64,000 nt of DNA from Gammaproteobacteria bacterium HGW-Gammaproteobacteria-1 (GTDB lineage: Bacteria > Pseudomonadota > Gammaproteobacteria > Thiohalomonadales > Thiohalomonadaceae), in assembly GCA_002840095.1 (NCBI GenBank), contig PGZL01000008.1, forward strand, positions 186,001-250,000. Reading direction: 5' to 3'. The notes under the pieces were generated by a model, which was given only the letters and a program-made list of their open reading frames with translations, was not told the DNA's origin and ran no database searches. Both the position numbers and the translations under genes were made by a program. Of this stretch, positions 26,110 to 34,245 are shown in pieces (position 1 is the first letter of the stretch; each line of letters begins with the position of its first letter).

Positions 26110-26313
26110 CTATTTGCCAGAACCATATGGCGACTGATTGGGTGGTTTAAGAGAGATGCTTTCTTCCGAAGCCTTCTTCTCAATGGCGCCTTCCGTGCGC
26201 CCCATCTTAAGACCGATCACGCGCGTTGGGGTATTCCCTTTAGCGAGCTGCTTAAGTTGCTTTACGTCTTGCTCAGTCCATTGCCTTCCATGATTGACGG
26301 GCCTCTTTGCCAT
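26110..26313 (-). CDS. Small conserved HTH-like protein (67 aa)
   Basis: MAKRPVNHGRQWTEQDVKQL is followed by KQLAKGNTPTRVIGLKMGRTEGAIEKKASEEGIS-type sequence. The W-T-x-x-D-V-x-x-L-K-x-L-A core resembles a Myb/SANT-like helix-turn-helix, and the family is common as a short stand-alone ORF in proteobacteria. It probably binds nucleic acid. It lies 18 bases after the next small gene on the same strand, so the two may be co-transcribed. Confidence 0.7.
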   Translation of the reverse strand: MAKRPVNHGRQWTEQDVKQLKQLAKGNTPTRVIGLKMGRTEGAIEKKASEESISLKPPNQSPYGSGK

Positions 26314-26331
26314 TTGCTTCTTCCCCTCGGC

Positions 26332-26535
26332 TTAGTGTGCGTCGCTTCTGGCCACCTCGAAGCAGTCATCCCGCCAGAGACAACCTGCTTGATCGCATAC
26401 ACCGTAAGATGGTGACGCGAAGCAATCAAAATTCCCTTCCGCCCGCTGAATGCGATGCACAAGTTCCACCTTGTCCGCCGCTGTCGTATCAACATGTAAT
26501 TTTTTAGCAATTGTCTTGATCTGATTCATGTTCAT
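26332..26535 (-). CDS. Small SAP-like protein with Cys cluster (67 aa)
   Basis: The protein begins MNMNQIKTIAKKLHVDTTAA and continues KVELVHRIQRAEGNFDCF, a pattern like the SAP helix-loop-helix DNA-binding motif. It ends with a short GVCDQAGCLWRDDCF cluster of cysteines. This is a recognised small family in proteobacteria without assigned function. A GGAGGTAC ribosome site precedes ATG 26535. Confidence 0.7.
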   Translation of the reverse strand: MNMNQIKTIAKKLHVDTTAADKVELVHRIQRAEGNFDCFASPSYGVCDQAGCLWRDDCFEVARSDAH

Positions 26536-26657
26536 GGCGTACCTCCTGTGGTGCGAATGAAGAGAACCTTAACGCAGCATCCGCAACCATAGTCCACACA
26601 CTAGCCCTACGCCATGTGACACCGAAATACCAACCGTCGCCCTTGGTTAATTGGCCA

Positions 26658-28707
26658 TCAACCACGAGGCATCCATTTGGCGAAATAGGCCTCCAGCTCA
26701 GCCACGGGTAGCGGCCGGCTGTACAGATACCCCTGTGCGAGTTGGCAACCGTGGAGCTGAAGAAAATCGCGCTGAACCGTCGTTTCCACACCTTCGGCCA
26801 CTGCCTCCAGGCCGAGGTTTTCGGCCAGGGCGATAATGGTGCGAACAATGGCGTCGTCATTGGGGTCCACACCGATGTCGCGCACGAATTCCTTATCAAT
26901 CTTGAGGCGGTCCAAGGGAAAGCGCTTGAGATAAACCAGGGAGGAATAGCCGGTGCCGAAGTCGTCCATCGCCAGATGGACGCCGGTGCCGCGCAAGGTC
27001 TCCATGACATGCCCGGCCCGCACCGTATTCGACATCACGATGCTTTCGGTAACCTCCAATTCCAGAAGCGCCGGCGACAGTCCCGATTCTCGCAACACGT
27101 CCTCCACCGTCTCCGCCAGGTGTGCATCGTCGAACTGGCGCCGTGACAGGTTGACGGCCACCAGTAGCTCGCGCCCGAGACTTTTGTTCCAGCGTACCGC
27201 GTCGGTACAGGCGCGGCGCATCACCCAGGCGCCAACCTGCACAATCAGGCCCGTTTCTTCCAGTACGGGGATGAAGGTATCCGGTCCGACGAATTTGCCA
27301 TCGGGCCGGTTCCAGCGTAGTAACGCTTCCACACCGGTCACCGTACCGTCCTGCAGGCATATTTGGGGCTGGTAGTGCACCTCGAATTCTCCGCGCTCCA
27401 GAGCACCCCGTAGCGACTGCTCCAGTTCCAGATGGGCGCGGATGTTGAAGTCCATTTCCTCACGGAAGAAGCGGTAGTCGTTGCGCCCCGCCTCCTTGGC
27501 CTCGTACATGGCGGTGTCGGCGTTCTTCAGCAGGGTTTCCACGTCGCCGCCGTCGTGGGGAAACAGGCTGATACCGATGCTGGCGGTGGCATAGAATTCG
27601 GTCGTCCACATCGGCAACATCGGTCAGGGCGATGGCGAATTCGTCGCCGCCCAGCCGGGCCACCGTATCGCCATCGCGCACCGACTTGCGCAGACGTTCG
27701 GCGATGCCCTGCAACAGGCGGTCGCCCACGTCATGCCCCAGACTGTCATTGATACGCTTGAAGCGATCGAGATCTATAAACAGCACCGCCACCAGCCGGT
27801 CGTGCCGGCGGCCGTAGGTAAGGGCCTGGCTAATACGGTCACGCAGCAGCATGCGATTGGGCAGGCAGGTCAACGGGTCGTGGTGCGCCAGGTGGGCCAG
27901 GCGCGCCTCCGTCTCCTTGCGATCGGTGATGTCCTGTACCGTGCCCACCATCCGTTCGACGGCACCATCCGCACCGTATATGCAACGCGCCTGTTCGTGC
28001 ACGTGGCGTACGGCGCCGCCGGGCAACACGATGCGGTGATCGAGGCGGTAGTCACTGCCGTCATCGATCGATTTGCGCACGGCGGCCTCGACGCGGGCAC
28101 GATCATCAGGATGGAGACAGGCTTGGAAGGATTCGTAACCAGGGACGAAGCGCCCCTTCTCCCGTTCGAAGATGTTGTACACCTCGTCGGACCACCACAG
28201 CTCGCCGGTGGCGACATTCCATTCCCAATGTCCCAGCCGCGCGATGCGTTGGGCCTCGGCCAGACGGGCCTCAGAGCGGGCCAGCGCCTGAAAAGCACGC
28301 TCCTGTTCAGTGATATCTTCGAGCGCGACGAGCAAACGAGCTTCTTCTTCTTCTTCTTCTTCTGCAAGGTACATACCAGTGACGGCATAGCGCATAAGGC
28401 GCTCCTCGCCGCCGCACACCCGCATCAGCAGCATGCCATCGGCACGCGGCACGCTGCCGCCCAGTACCGCAGCTAACTGGTCGGCAAATCCCTCTGCCGA
28501 AATTACTTCATGCGAAAAGCGTCCCTCGACGTCCCCTTGGGGGACACCGAACATCTGCAGAAAAGCACGATTGACGGTCAGAATCCGCAGCCGGGCCGAA
28601 AGGATGACCAATCCACTGGGAATATTGGCGAACACGCGCTCGGCGTATTCCTTGAAGTCCTGCAGCCGAAGCGGCGTTGAGTCCATCGGGTCCATTGCTG
28701 TCATCAT
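26658..28707 (-). pseudogene. PAS-PAS-GGDEF-EAL gene, broken inside GGDEF
   Basis: The 5' part (28707 to about 27612) encodes two PAS domains and a GGDEF domain up to LGGDEFAIALTDVADVDD. The reading frame then shifts, and the 3' part (about 27612 to 26658) continues in another frame from EFYATASIGISLFPHDGGD through a complete EAL domain (GVEALLRW, DDFGTGYSSLVYL, EAVAEGVET). The 20 or so residues that normally join these two GGDEF parts are missing, so there is a deletion whose length is not a multiple of three. Cyclic-di-GMP synthesis should be lost. The EAL part could still be expressed by internal initiation. GGGAGGGG precedes the ATG, ten bases after the GIY-YIG gene. Confidence 0.8.
28341..28362. 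repeat. (GAA)7 microsatellite coding a Glu run
   Basis: Seven CTT/GAA units in the linker before VALEDITEQ of the PAS-GGDEF-EAL gene encode seven consecutive glutamates. Slippage here would change the protein by whole residues rather than switch the frame. Confidence 0.8.
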
Positions 28708-28717
28708 CCCCTCCCTG

Positions 28718-29893
28718 TCAGGGGCTCATCCGGTTGCAGGCCGGACGGTCGCCGAAACTTTCCCTAAAGGCTTGATACACCTGCCGCTCGGTCTCGCGCC
28801 AGCGATGAACCACGGGCCGGTAGCGGAACCACACCCGGCCATCGGCGACATGGGCCGCCAGGCAGGTGTTGGTGCCGGCGCCGCGCAGATGGTCCATCAA
28901 CCGCTTGCGCAGGTCACCGGCGCTGCCAATGTAGATGACGCCGGCCCGCCGGGCGTCAGGACCGCAGGCATGCAATTCGTAGACGCCGCCCACTGTCGGC
29001 GCCGCCGTACGCACTACCTCGCGTGCCAGTAGTTGCAATGGGCTGAACCCGTGGGTCGCCCCCAGATACCCATCGTTTGCACCCCGTCCGCGGCTGCAGG
29101 GGATACCTAAATCACGGCGGACATTGGCCACGGTGCGCCGGGACAGCACCATACCGTAACGCTCCTGTACCTCCATCGCGATTGCGTCATCGGAGAGAGC
29201 GCCCGTGTCGGTATGCTCAAGCAGAGCCGCCTGTTCGGCGCGGACCACACTGTCCACGTAGCGCCGGTGCAATTCGCGCGGGCGCGGGCATAAGGTGGGG
29301 GCCATTACCACCTCGCCATCCGCCAAACCAAGCATCAGATGGCGCATCAGGCGCGACAGACGGCTGGCGTCTGCTGTGATCGGGCACAGCGGATCAGCGT
29401 TGATATCGGCGGCAAGCTCGTCCAGTGCCAGCACGTTGAGCATGAGCGGATCGCGGGTTTCAAGAAAAGCCCGCTGCAACCTCCCTAGGACGCGCAGCAG
29501 GCTGGTTGTGAGCACATTGCGGCTGTTTATCGTCCGCATCTGTTGCAGGAGGCCCGCCGGGGGTGGGGCGAGGCTGGACAATGCCTCTGTCTCAAAACCG
29601 TAATGACGGGTAAACAGCTCGGAGGTGTACTGGAACGCCGCGGCCCCGTCGAACCAGGCAACGGGCAGCGCGCGCCCACGACTGGCCCGGCCGCTGGTGG
29701 CAAGGGTTGTCTCCATCACCTGTCCCACATGCACATAGGGCCTCACTGCCACAAATGCCGGCGAAATCTCCATCTCCCGTACCATCCGCTCAAACGCCCG
29801 AGGGCGCATCTCCAGGGCACGGGCCAGCCGGATACATCCCACACGATGTGGGTCGAGTGCATGCCGGGAATTTTTATTATTCTTTCCAGACAT
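28718..29893 (-). CDS. Sigma-54-like DNA-binding segment fused to GIY-YIG nuclease domain
   Basis: A 391-residue protein. Residues about 230-270 (ALSDDAIAMEVQERYG, then SRRTVANVRRDLGIPCSRGR) follow the C-terminal sigma-54 pattern of 'LSD-x-x-IA' plus the RpoN box ARRTVAKYRE and 'LGIP-x-S'. The helical region before it (about 120-225) is where RpoN carries its core-binding and HTH parts. Residues about 301-391 form a GIY-YIG domain (GGVYELHAC, GVIYIGSAGDLRKRLMDHL, with later Arg and Glu residues in WRETERQVY). The region I activator-interaction segment is not obvious. This may be a targeted endonuclease using an RpoN-type DNA reader. Function is inference. It precedes the GGDEF gene by ten bases. 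Confidence 0.7.
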   Translation of the reverse strand: MSGKNNKNSRHALDPHRVGCIRLARALEMRPRAFERMVREMEISPAFVAVRPYVHVGQVMETTLATSGRASRGRALPVAWFDGAAAFQYTSELFTRHYGFETEALSSLAPPPAGLLQQMRTINSRNVLTTSLLRVLGRLQRAFLETRDPLMLNVLALDELAADINADPLCPITADASRLSRLMRHLMLGLADGEVVMAPTLCPRPRELHRRYVDSVVRAEQAALLEHTDTGALSDDAIAMEVQERYGMVLSRRTVANVRRDLGIPCSRGRGANDGYLGATHGFSPLQLLAREVVRTAAPTVGGVYELHACGPDARRAGVIYIGSAGDLRKRLMDHLRGAGTNTCLAAHVADGRVWFRYRPVVHRWRETERQVYQAFRESFGDRPACNRMSP

Positions 29894-30043
29894 GACGTGT
29901 TGACGTATTAATTGTTGACCGGGTGATTCTACCCCATAAGTAAAGTCTTATAGCAATAGTAAGACAATTAGAATTTCTCTAGGGGAAACGGGCCGGAAGC
30001 ATAAAGAAGAATCGCAGGTAACCTGATTTACACAGACCAATGT
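29894..30043. other. Gap with no recognised feature
   Basis: An AT-richer stretch upstream of the GIY-YIG gene and downstream of the GlxA-type regulator. It probably contains the promoter of the former (TATAG and TAAAGTCTTATAG words are present), but no confident promoter was assigned. Confidence 0.3.
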
Positions 30044-31015
30044 CTAGGGGCCACACCTCCGCCGGAACTGCCGGCGATACTGTGCCGGCGTCAACGCGGT
30101 ATGCCTTGCAAACACGCGGCGGAACGATGAAACGTCGGCATAGCCGACTGCTGCGGCGATCTGCTCGATGCTCTGGCGCGTCTGTTCCAAGAGTGCTTTG
30201 GCGCGCTCTACACGTAGCGCGTGCAGGTAGGCCAGCGGCGCCATGCCGGCGAGCGCGCGGAAACGCCGGTGCAGGGTGCGATAACTGACGTGCAAGGCGG
30301 CAGAGAGCTCTGCAGCTGAGAAGGTAACCGCCAGGCGCTGTTCCATCCAATCTATGGCGGCGTCGACGAGCGGATCGGCAAAGGTCCGCGGCAGGGCCAT
30401 GAACGGCCGCTGCGACGACTTAGCCTCGTCCACCAACATGATTGAGGCCACACCGCGCGCTAGGGCGTGCCCCTTGAGCCTACGCAGGATATGCAGCGAC
30501 AGGTCGGTATGGGCGGTCATGGCTCCCGCGGTCAGCACGCTACCGTCGTCCACCAGCGCCTGTCCCGCATCGAGCCGCACCTTGGGATAGCGCGCCGCGA
30601 ACGGCCCCTGGAACCACCAGCTGGTGGTCGCAGTGCGGCCATCAAGCCGGCCGCTCTCGGCCAGCACAAAGGTGCCATAGCAACTGGCGGCCACCAGCGT
30701 GGCCGGGTCAAGAGTGCGCAGTCGCGCTATCGTCGGCCGCCATGCCGCTTCGATTCCCTCCACCAGCTCGTCCACCGTCTGGGCGAAGAAACCAGGCAGG
30801 ATGACCGCGGCGTACCCCTCCAGCCGCGGTGGCAACGGTTGGGTATCGAGGCTAAGTGCCTCGGTCAGTGCAATGGCGCCGCCTTGGGCCGAAAAGACGT
30901 CGACCCGCAACGCATTGTCGGGATCGACACGGGCGGCAATGCGAAACAGATCCAGGGTGGCGGTGACGCTGGAAGGCGTAGCGCCGGACTCAACGAGCAA
31001 GGCAATGGCGGACAT
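30044..31015 (-). CDS. GlxA-type AraC regulator (DJ-1/PfpI domain plus AraC HTH)
   Basis: A 323-residue regulator. Residues about 3-175 form a class I glutamine amidotransferase-like domain (AIALLVESGATPSSVTATLDLF, VILPGF, LVAASCYGTFVLAESGRLDGR with the nucleophile-elbow Cys). Residues about 215-315 are the AraC double helix-turn-helix (FSAAELSAALHVSYRTLHRRFRAL, then IEQIAAAVGYADVSSFRRVF). Longer starts would overlap the divergent gene; ATG 31015 follows GGGTGAGA on the minus strand. It is divergent from an NTF2-like gene 106 bases away and may regulate it. Confidence 0.85.
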   Translation of the reverse strand: MSAIALLVESGATPSSVTATLDLFRIAARVDPDNALRVDVFSAQGGAIALTEALSLDTQPLPPRLEGYAAVILPGFFAQTVDELVEGIEAAWRPTIARLRTLDPATLVAASCYGTFVLAESGRLDGRTATTSWWFQGPFAARYPKVRLDAGQALVDDGSVLTAGAMTAHTDLSLHILRRLKGHALARGVASIMLVDEAKSSQRPFMALPRTFADPLVDAAIDWMEQRLAVTFSAAELSAALHVSYRTLHRRFRALAGMAPLAYLHALRVERAKALLEQTRQSIEQIAAAVGYADVSSFRRVFARHTALTPAQYRRQFRRRCGP

Positions 31016-31120
31016 GGCAGTTCTCACCCAATAGTTGTCCATTCTGCCACTAACGCCCCACCCAGCCAAAGGCGAACATGGCCCCACAGACAACCACCCA
31101 TCGCCACTCAGGAATCCACC

Positions 31121-31516
31121 ATGCCAACCTTCGACGACCCCACCAAGCAAGCCATCTGGTCCACCTTGCGCGCCCTCAACGATGCCTGGACCAAGGGCAA
31201 CCCCGATGATCTGGCCCGCTACTTCCATCCCGACATGGTCGCCATCACTGCCACCGACCGACACCGCCTCAACGGCGCTACGGCCTGCATCGCCGGCTGG
31301 AAGGCCTTCGCTGAGGCCGCCACCATCCACCACTGGCACGAGTTCGACCCGGTAATCCACGTTTATGGCGAGTCCGCCGTTGTCGCCTATGATTTCGACA
31401 TGGCGTTCGACATGGACGGCCAGGCCATCCAAATGGGCGGGCGGGATATGTTCTTCTTCGTCAAAGAGGGGGACCGCTGGTGCGCCGTGGCGGATCAGTT
31501 CTCGGCATATCCGTGA
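31121..31516 (+). CDS. NTF2-like (SnoaL/DUF4440-type) protein
   Basis: A 131-residue protein beginning MPTFDDPTKQAIWSTLRALN, with DDLARYFHPDMVAI, WKAFAEAATIHHWHEFDPVIHVYGESAVVAYDFDMAFDMDG and a final FFFVKEGDRWCAVADQFSAYP strand. This is the cone-shaped NTF2 fold found in SnoaL-like, ketosteroid-isomerase-like and DUF4440 proteins. It may be a small enzyme or binding protein; substrate unknown. GGAAT precedes ATG 31121. It is divergent from the GlxA-type regulator. Confidence 0.8.
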   Translation: MPTFDDPTKQAIWSTLRALNDAWTKGNPDDLARYFHPDMVAITATDRHRLNGATACIAGWKAFAEAATIHHWHEFDPVIHVYGESAVVAYDFDMAFDMDGQAIQMGGRDMFFFVKEGDRWCAVADQFSAYP

Positions 31517-32001
31517 GAATCTAAGGGTCGACTGGGAGTGACTTGCACCGAAAGCAAGTTGGACGCTTTCGGTCAGGAGCAGACATGAACGAGTTTTAGA
31601 AAGGTTAAAAGGCTAAGACGTTACTCCGAGATCTTACTTTCGAACCGCTGTTTAACGTGAGGGTGTGTCAGTAATGAAAAAGCGGAAAACCACGATGCAA
31701 GCGCACCCAGTCGGCGGCGGGGTTGTCCCGGTGCCAACTGACCGGGTGCCTTGGTAATGTCTGACATAGATGAAGAGTCTGTGAACGGCCACAACCGGTC
31801 AGTGGCCTATTCTCTGAAGCTGTCATTCAAAAGTCTGCTCTACTATGAAAGCAGCCTGATGGTCAATACGTGCTACTCGGCCAGAGCTGGCGTTGTTCCT
31901 GAGGCGAAATTCCGTCGGCCATACGCTCGTTACCTGCCTCTCAGTGTAATATTGCCTTGAACGTCGAGCTTCCAGTTTGGGCAAATGGTATTGAGAGGAT
32001 T
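31517..32001. other. Gap with one interspersed repeat, no supported gene
   Basis: At about 31558-31585 there is a copy of a short imperfect hairpin unit (GGACGCTTTCGGTCAGGAGCAGAC), which recurs at 57266-57289. Short open frames here have atypical composition. No promoter or terminator could be assigned with confidence. Confidence 0.35.
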
Positions 32002-32994
32002 TTAAAGTACTGGCCCAGTCTTTGCCGCGCAATATACCCTCTCCCGGCATTGCTCAATCACCCGCCTATTATAGCGGGCTAGCATATCGCGATTATTCTT
32101 CATCATTGTCACGTTGATCGAGAGTTGGGGTCTCTGGATCCAGGCAGCGAGGGTGCGTTCTAAAAATTCAGGAGCTGCGCGACCTTGAACCAGCGTGGCT
32201 GCATCCGCGAAAACGTAATCAACGAATGCGGTGGAGCATAGATTGAAAGACATGGACATGTGGGGGCCATCCGGAATCGGTTGGCAAAAGCCACGATCGG
32301 ATAATAGGCAATGATCATCATCGTATTGAAAGATAAAGGCGGCAGATTGTGTGTTCCGCTGCTCGAACAACGCGTTGATTATGCTTTCAAATAAATTGGG
32401 GTGATCATTTCCCAATGGCATCAGCAGAATGAACATAAGCCTGAGCCACTGAATATACGTTTGGTGCGATATGCCGAGTTGCTCGCAAAGGTAAACCTGG
32501 TGAGGTTTCTGCCCTGTGATAATCTGATGGTAAATTGAAAGCAGCTCAGGATTGGTTGGCTCGAACGAAGCTATTCCCGGAAATGAGTTCAGGACTTTCT
32601 CTATGCAATATGGATTGCGGACGAAGTTGAGAAGCTTCGCAGAGAATAGATCGATGATCTCTGTTTTGATATCAGCGCTATTCCGCTCAAGCTTCTCAAG
32701 CAGACTCTTTGTGCAAACCTCGATATTTTCTTCGTACTTGTGAAACAGGCTCTCCAGATTCATACGAACCCGACCGGCACCGGGAACATCGAAGCTGAAT
32801 AGATCTAGCATGGACAAGGTAGATTCGATCTGGCGGCCGCGAGGATTCTCAAGGTCAATCTTATAGGCGTCCCGGTCAACAATTTGGTAGGAGTAGATTC
32901 TGAATTTCCCGCTTGTGCTGCTTGGGTTGCATGCGTTGAGCTTTTGCTCGGCCCGTGACACAAAGTGCTGATTTCGTGTTTCATTGCCTTGCAT
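32002..32994 (-). CDS. DUF4238-like protein at the end of the CBASS operon
   Basis: A protein of about 330 residues. ATG 32994 has AAAGGGG upstream; GTG 33006 is an alternative. The N-terminus NETRNQHFVSRAEQKLNAC plus FRIYSYQIVDRDAYKIDL and ENPRGRQIESTLSMLDLFSF resembles the opening of DUF4238 proteins (an N-terminal NQHF/HHYVPR motif and an 'E..LS' segment). The C-terminal part has QSAAFIFQYDDDHCLLSDRGFCQ. The start lies 21 bases after the preceding gene's stop, on the same strand. No enzymatic role is established for DUF4238. Its place in this operon suggests a defence-related accessory. The family call is tentative. Confidence 0.55.
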   Translation of the reverse strand: MQGNETRNQHFVSRAEQKLNACNPSSTSGKFRIYSYQIVDRDAYKIDLENPRGRQIESTLSMLDLFSFDVPGAGRVRMNLESLFHKYEENIEVCTKSLLEKLERNSADIKTEIIDLFSAKLLNFVRNPYCIEKVLNSFPGIASFEPTNPELLSIYHQIITGQKPHQVYLCEQLGISHQTYIQWLRLMFILLMPLGNDHPNLFESIINALFEQRNTQSAAFIFQYDDDHCLLSDRGFCQPIPDGPHMSMSFNLCSTAFVDYVFADAATLVQGRAAPEFLERTLAAWIQRPQLSINVTMMKNNRDMLARYNRRVIEQCRERVYCAAKTGPVL

Positions 32995-33015
32995 CGCCAC
33001 GATCACCCCTTTGTT

Positions 33016-33294
33016 TCACACGCCATCAAACAAGCTCTCAAATCCCGTAATGCCACCTATGAGGTGCTGGGCTCCTTCGACTATCTGCAGGCCGAGGACC
33101 GGAAGGCGCGTGCGAAGGTGGAGGTAATATTCGTAGCCATGATTTGTCCCTACAGCGATGATATCGGCTATCGCCACCACAACCGCCGGACCCCGCAGGT
33201 CGACCCGTTTACCGTCTGGTTTGATGACTACTTTGGTCAGTTTGTTGACGCGAGCAGCAGCGATGACGACGACAGCAGCAGCTTTGACCGACAC
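33016..33294 (-). CDS. Hypothetical protein between HTH and DUF4238-like genes
   Basis: A 92-residue frame with GTG start at 33294, AGGTG eight bases upstream, and 11 bases after the preceding gene's stop codon. It starts MSVKAAAVVVIAAARVNKLT, then VVIKPDGKRVDLRGPAVVVA and GTNHGYEYYLHLRTRLPVLG. Val/Ala-rich stretches suggest a small beta or membrane-associated protein. Position and spacing, more than composition, support it. A plus-strand frame overlaps it, but would be isolated and contains a long Ser/Asp run. Function unknown. Confidence 0.45.
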   Translation of the reverse strand: MSVKAAAVVVIAAARVNKLTKVVIKPDGKRVDLRGPAVVVAIADIIAVGTNHGYEYYLHLRTRLPVLGLQIVEGAQHLIGGITGFESLFDGV

Positions 33295-33305
33295 GTCCAG
33301 AGCAC

Positions 33306-33755
33306 CTATGAACGAACGATCTTGGAAATCATTGCTTGTGAAAGTCCAAACGTTTTCGCTAAGGCGCTTTGTCGTTCACCTTTGGCATGTTTGCTACGAA
33401 TAAGGTCGTCTCGCTCATTCTTACTCATGAGATGCGGGTCGAATGAAGTCATTTCATGGAAACCGCCACTCCCAATATGCTTCGTGGCCGTCTCTGTCAG
33501 CCCTGACTTATGCTTTACACTCGCCTCCAAGAGGCCATTACGAAACACGAGCGTGAGTTCATCACTGGGTTTAATATTCTTGAGACCCAGATGTTCGAAG
33601 ACAGCAGGAACTGGATGTTTTTTATGGTCGTCATATCCAACGATGTTCTTGCCCATTGGCAGGTCCTCAAGCACTTTAATTGGTAAAGGAAGTGAATAAA
33701 TATTATAACCATCAAAGCGCAAGGTCAAGCTCGTGCGGGGCAGTATGTGCACCAA
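33306..33755 (-). CDS. Unknown protein with C-terminal HTH, CBASS operon gene 5
   Basis: A protein of about 149 residues that begins 19 bases after the Cap3 stop. The first 110 residues (LTLRFDGYNIYSLPLPIKVLEDLP, then ELTLVFRNGLLEASV) look like a small beta-rich domain. The last 40 (KNERDDLIRSKHAKGERQSALAKTFGLSQAMISKIVRS) form a helix-turn-helix of the resolvase/Xre kind. The start is TTG 33755 or GTG 33752; no strong ribosome site is seen. It could regulate the operon or bind DNA as an accessory. Not a CBASS component I know. Confidence 0.55.
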   Translation of the reverse strand: MVHILPRTSLTLRFDGYNIYSLPLPIKVLEDLPMGKNIVGYDDHKKHPVPAVFEHLGLKNIKPSDELTLVFRNGLLEASVKHKSGLTETATKHIGSGGFHEMTSFDPHLMSKNERDDLIRSKHAKGERQSALAKTFGLSQAMISKIVRS

Positions 33756-33774
33756 TTCCGACGGTTTGTCTTCG

Positions 33775-34245
33775 CTATATTACGGCGACCAGCGTCCGGC
33801 ATTGTGTACCAAACTGCAGGCCGACCCATGAGCCTCCCTGTCCCACGATAATCATCACCAATGATTCGTCTGACCACCGGCGGCCAAGAGCAGACCACTC
33901 GCGCCGGTCGAGGGCGGAAGGCACGGGAGATAACTCGGGGTGAGTATGCCATTCCCCAAGATAGTGCATATAGGGGTCAGCTCCCCACGCCCGGCCTGCG
34001 AGTAACTGATGGGAGGGATCGCAGCGCTCGAAGAATGTACGTCGGCGGATATCTTGAGGGCTGGGCTCTGTTGCTAGAAGGATTTCGAGGTGCGGGCCAC
34101 GTCGATATCCAAGCAGAATGCCACCGGCTTCGGTGTGGTTTGGCTCGCTTTGGCGGTACCGCGACACATTTTCTATCACGTTATCACCTACGAGAAGGAA
34201 TCCGCCGTTCGGGAGTTGCCATTCGCGTGAGAGCATGCGGGGCAT
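33775..34245 (-). CDS. cap3: CBASS Cap3, JAB/JAMM-type isopeptidase
   Basis: A 156-residue JAB domain protein. All metal and catalytic positions of the JAMM motif are present: Glu39 in EAGGILLG and HTHPELSPVPSALD (His100, His102, Ser110, Asp113). In type II CBASS, Cap3 cleaves the bond by which Cap2 joins the cyclase C-terminus to targets, and so reverses activation. It is encoded immediately after cap2. The frame overlaps cap2 by about 58 bases if ATG 34245 is used, or 49 with ATG 34236. Confidence 0.9.
   Translation of the reverse strand: MPRMLSREWQLPNGGFLLVGDNVIENVSRYRQSEPNHTEAGGILLGYRRGPHLEILLATEPSPQDIRRRTFFERCDPSHQLLAGRAWGADPYMHYLGEWHTHPELSPVPSALDRREWSALGRRWSDESLVMIIVGQGGSWVGLQFGTQCRTLVAVI

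Noticed and set aside
31751..31960. 69-residue frame in the gap after the NTF2-like gene
   Set aside because: Composition looks random and a comparable frame exists on the other strand; no ribosome site.
32965..33699. 244-residue plus-strand frame opposite the CBASS tail genes
   Set aside because: It would oppose three tightly spaced minus-strand genes, has a Ser/Asp run and atypical composition, and has no ribosome site.
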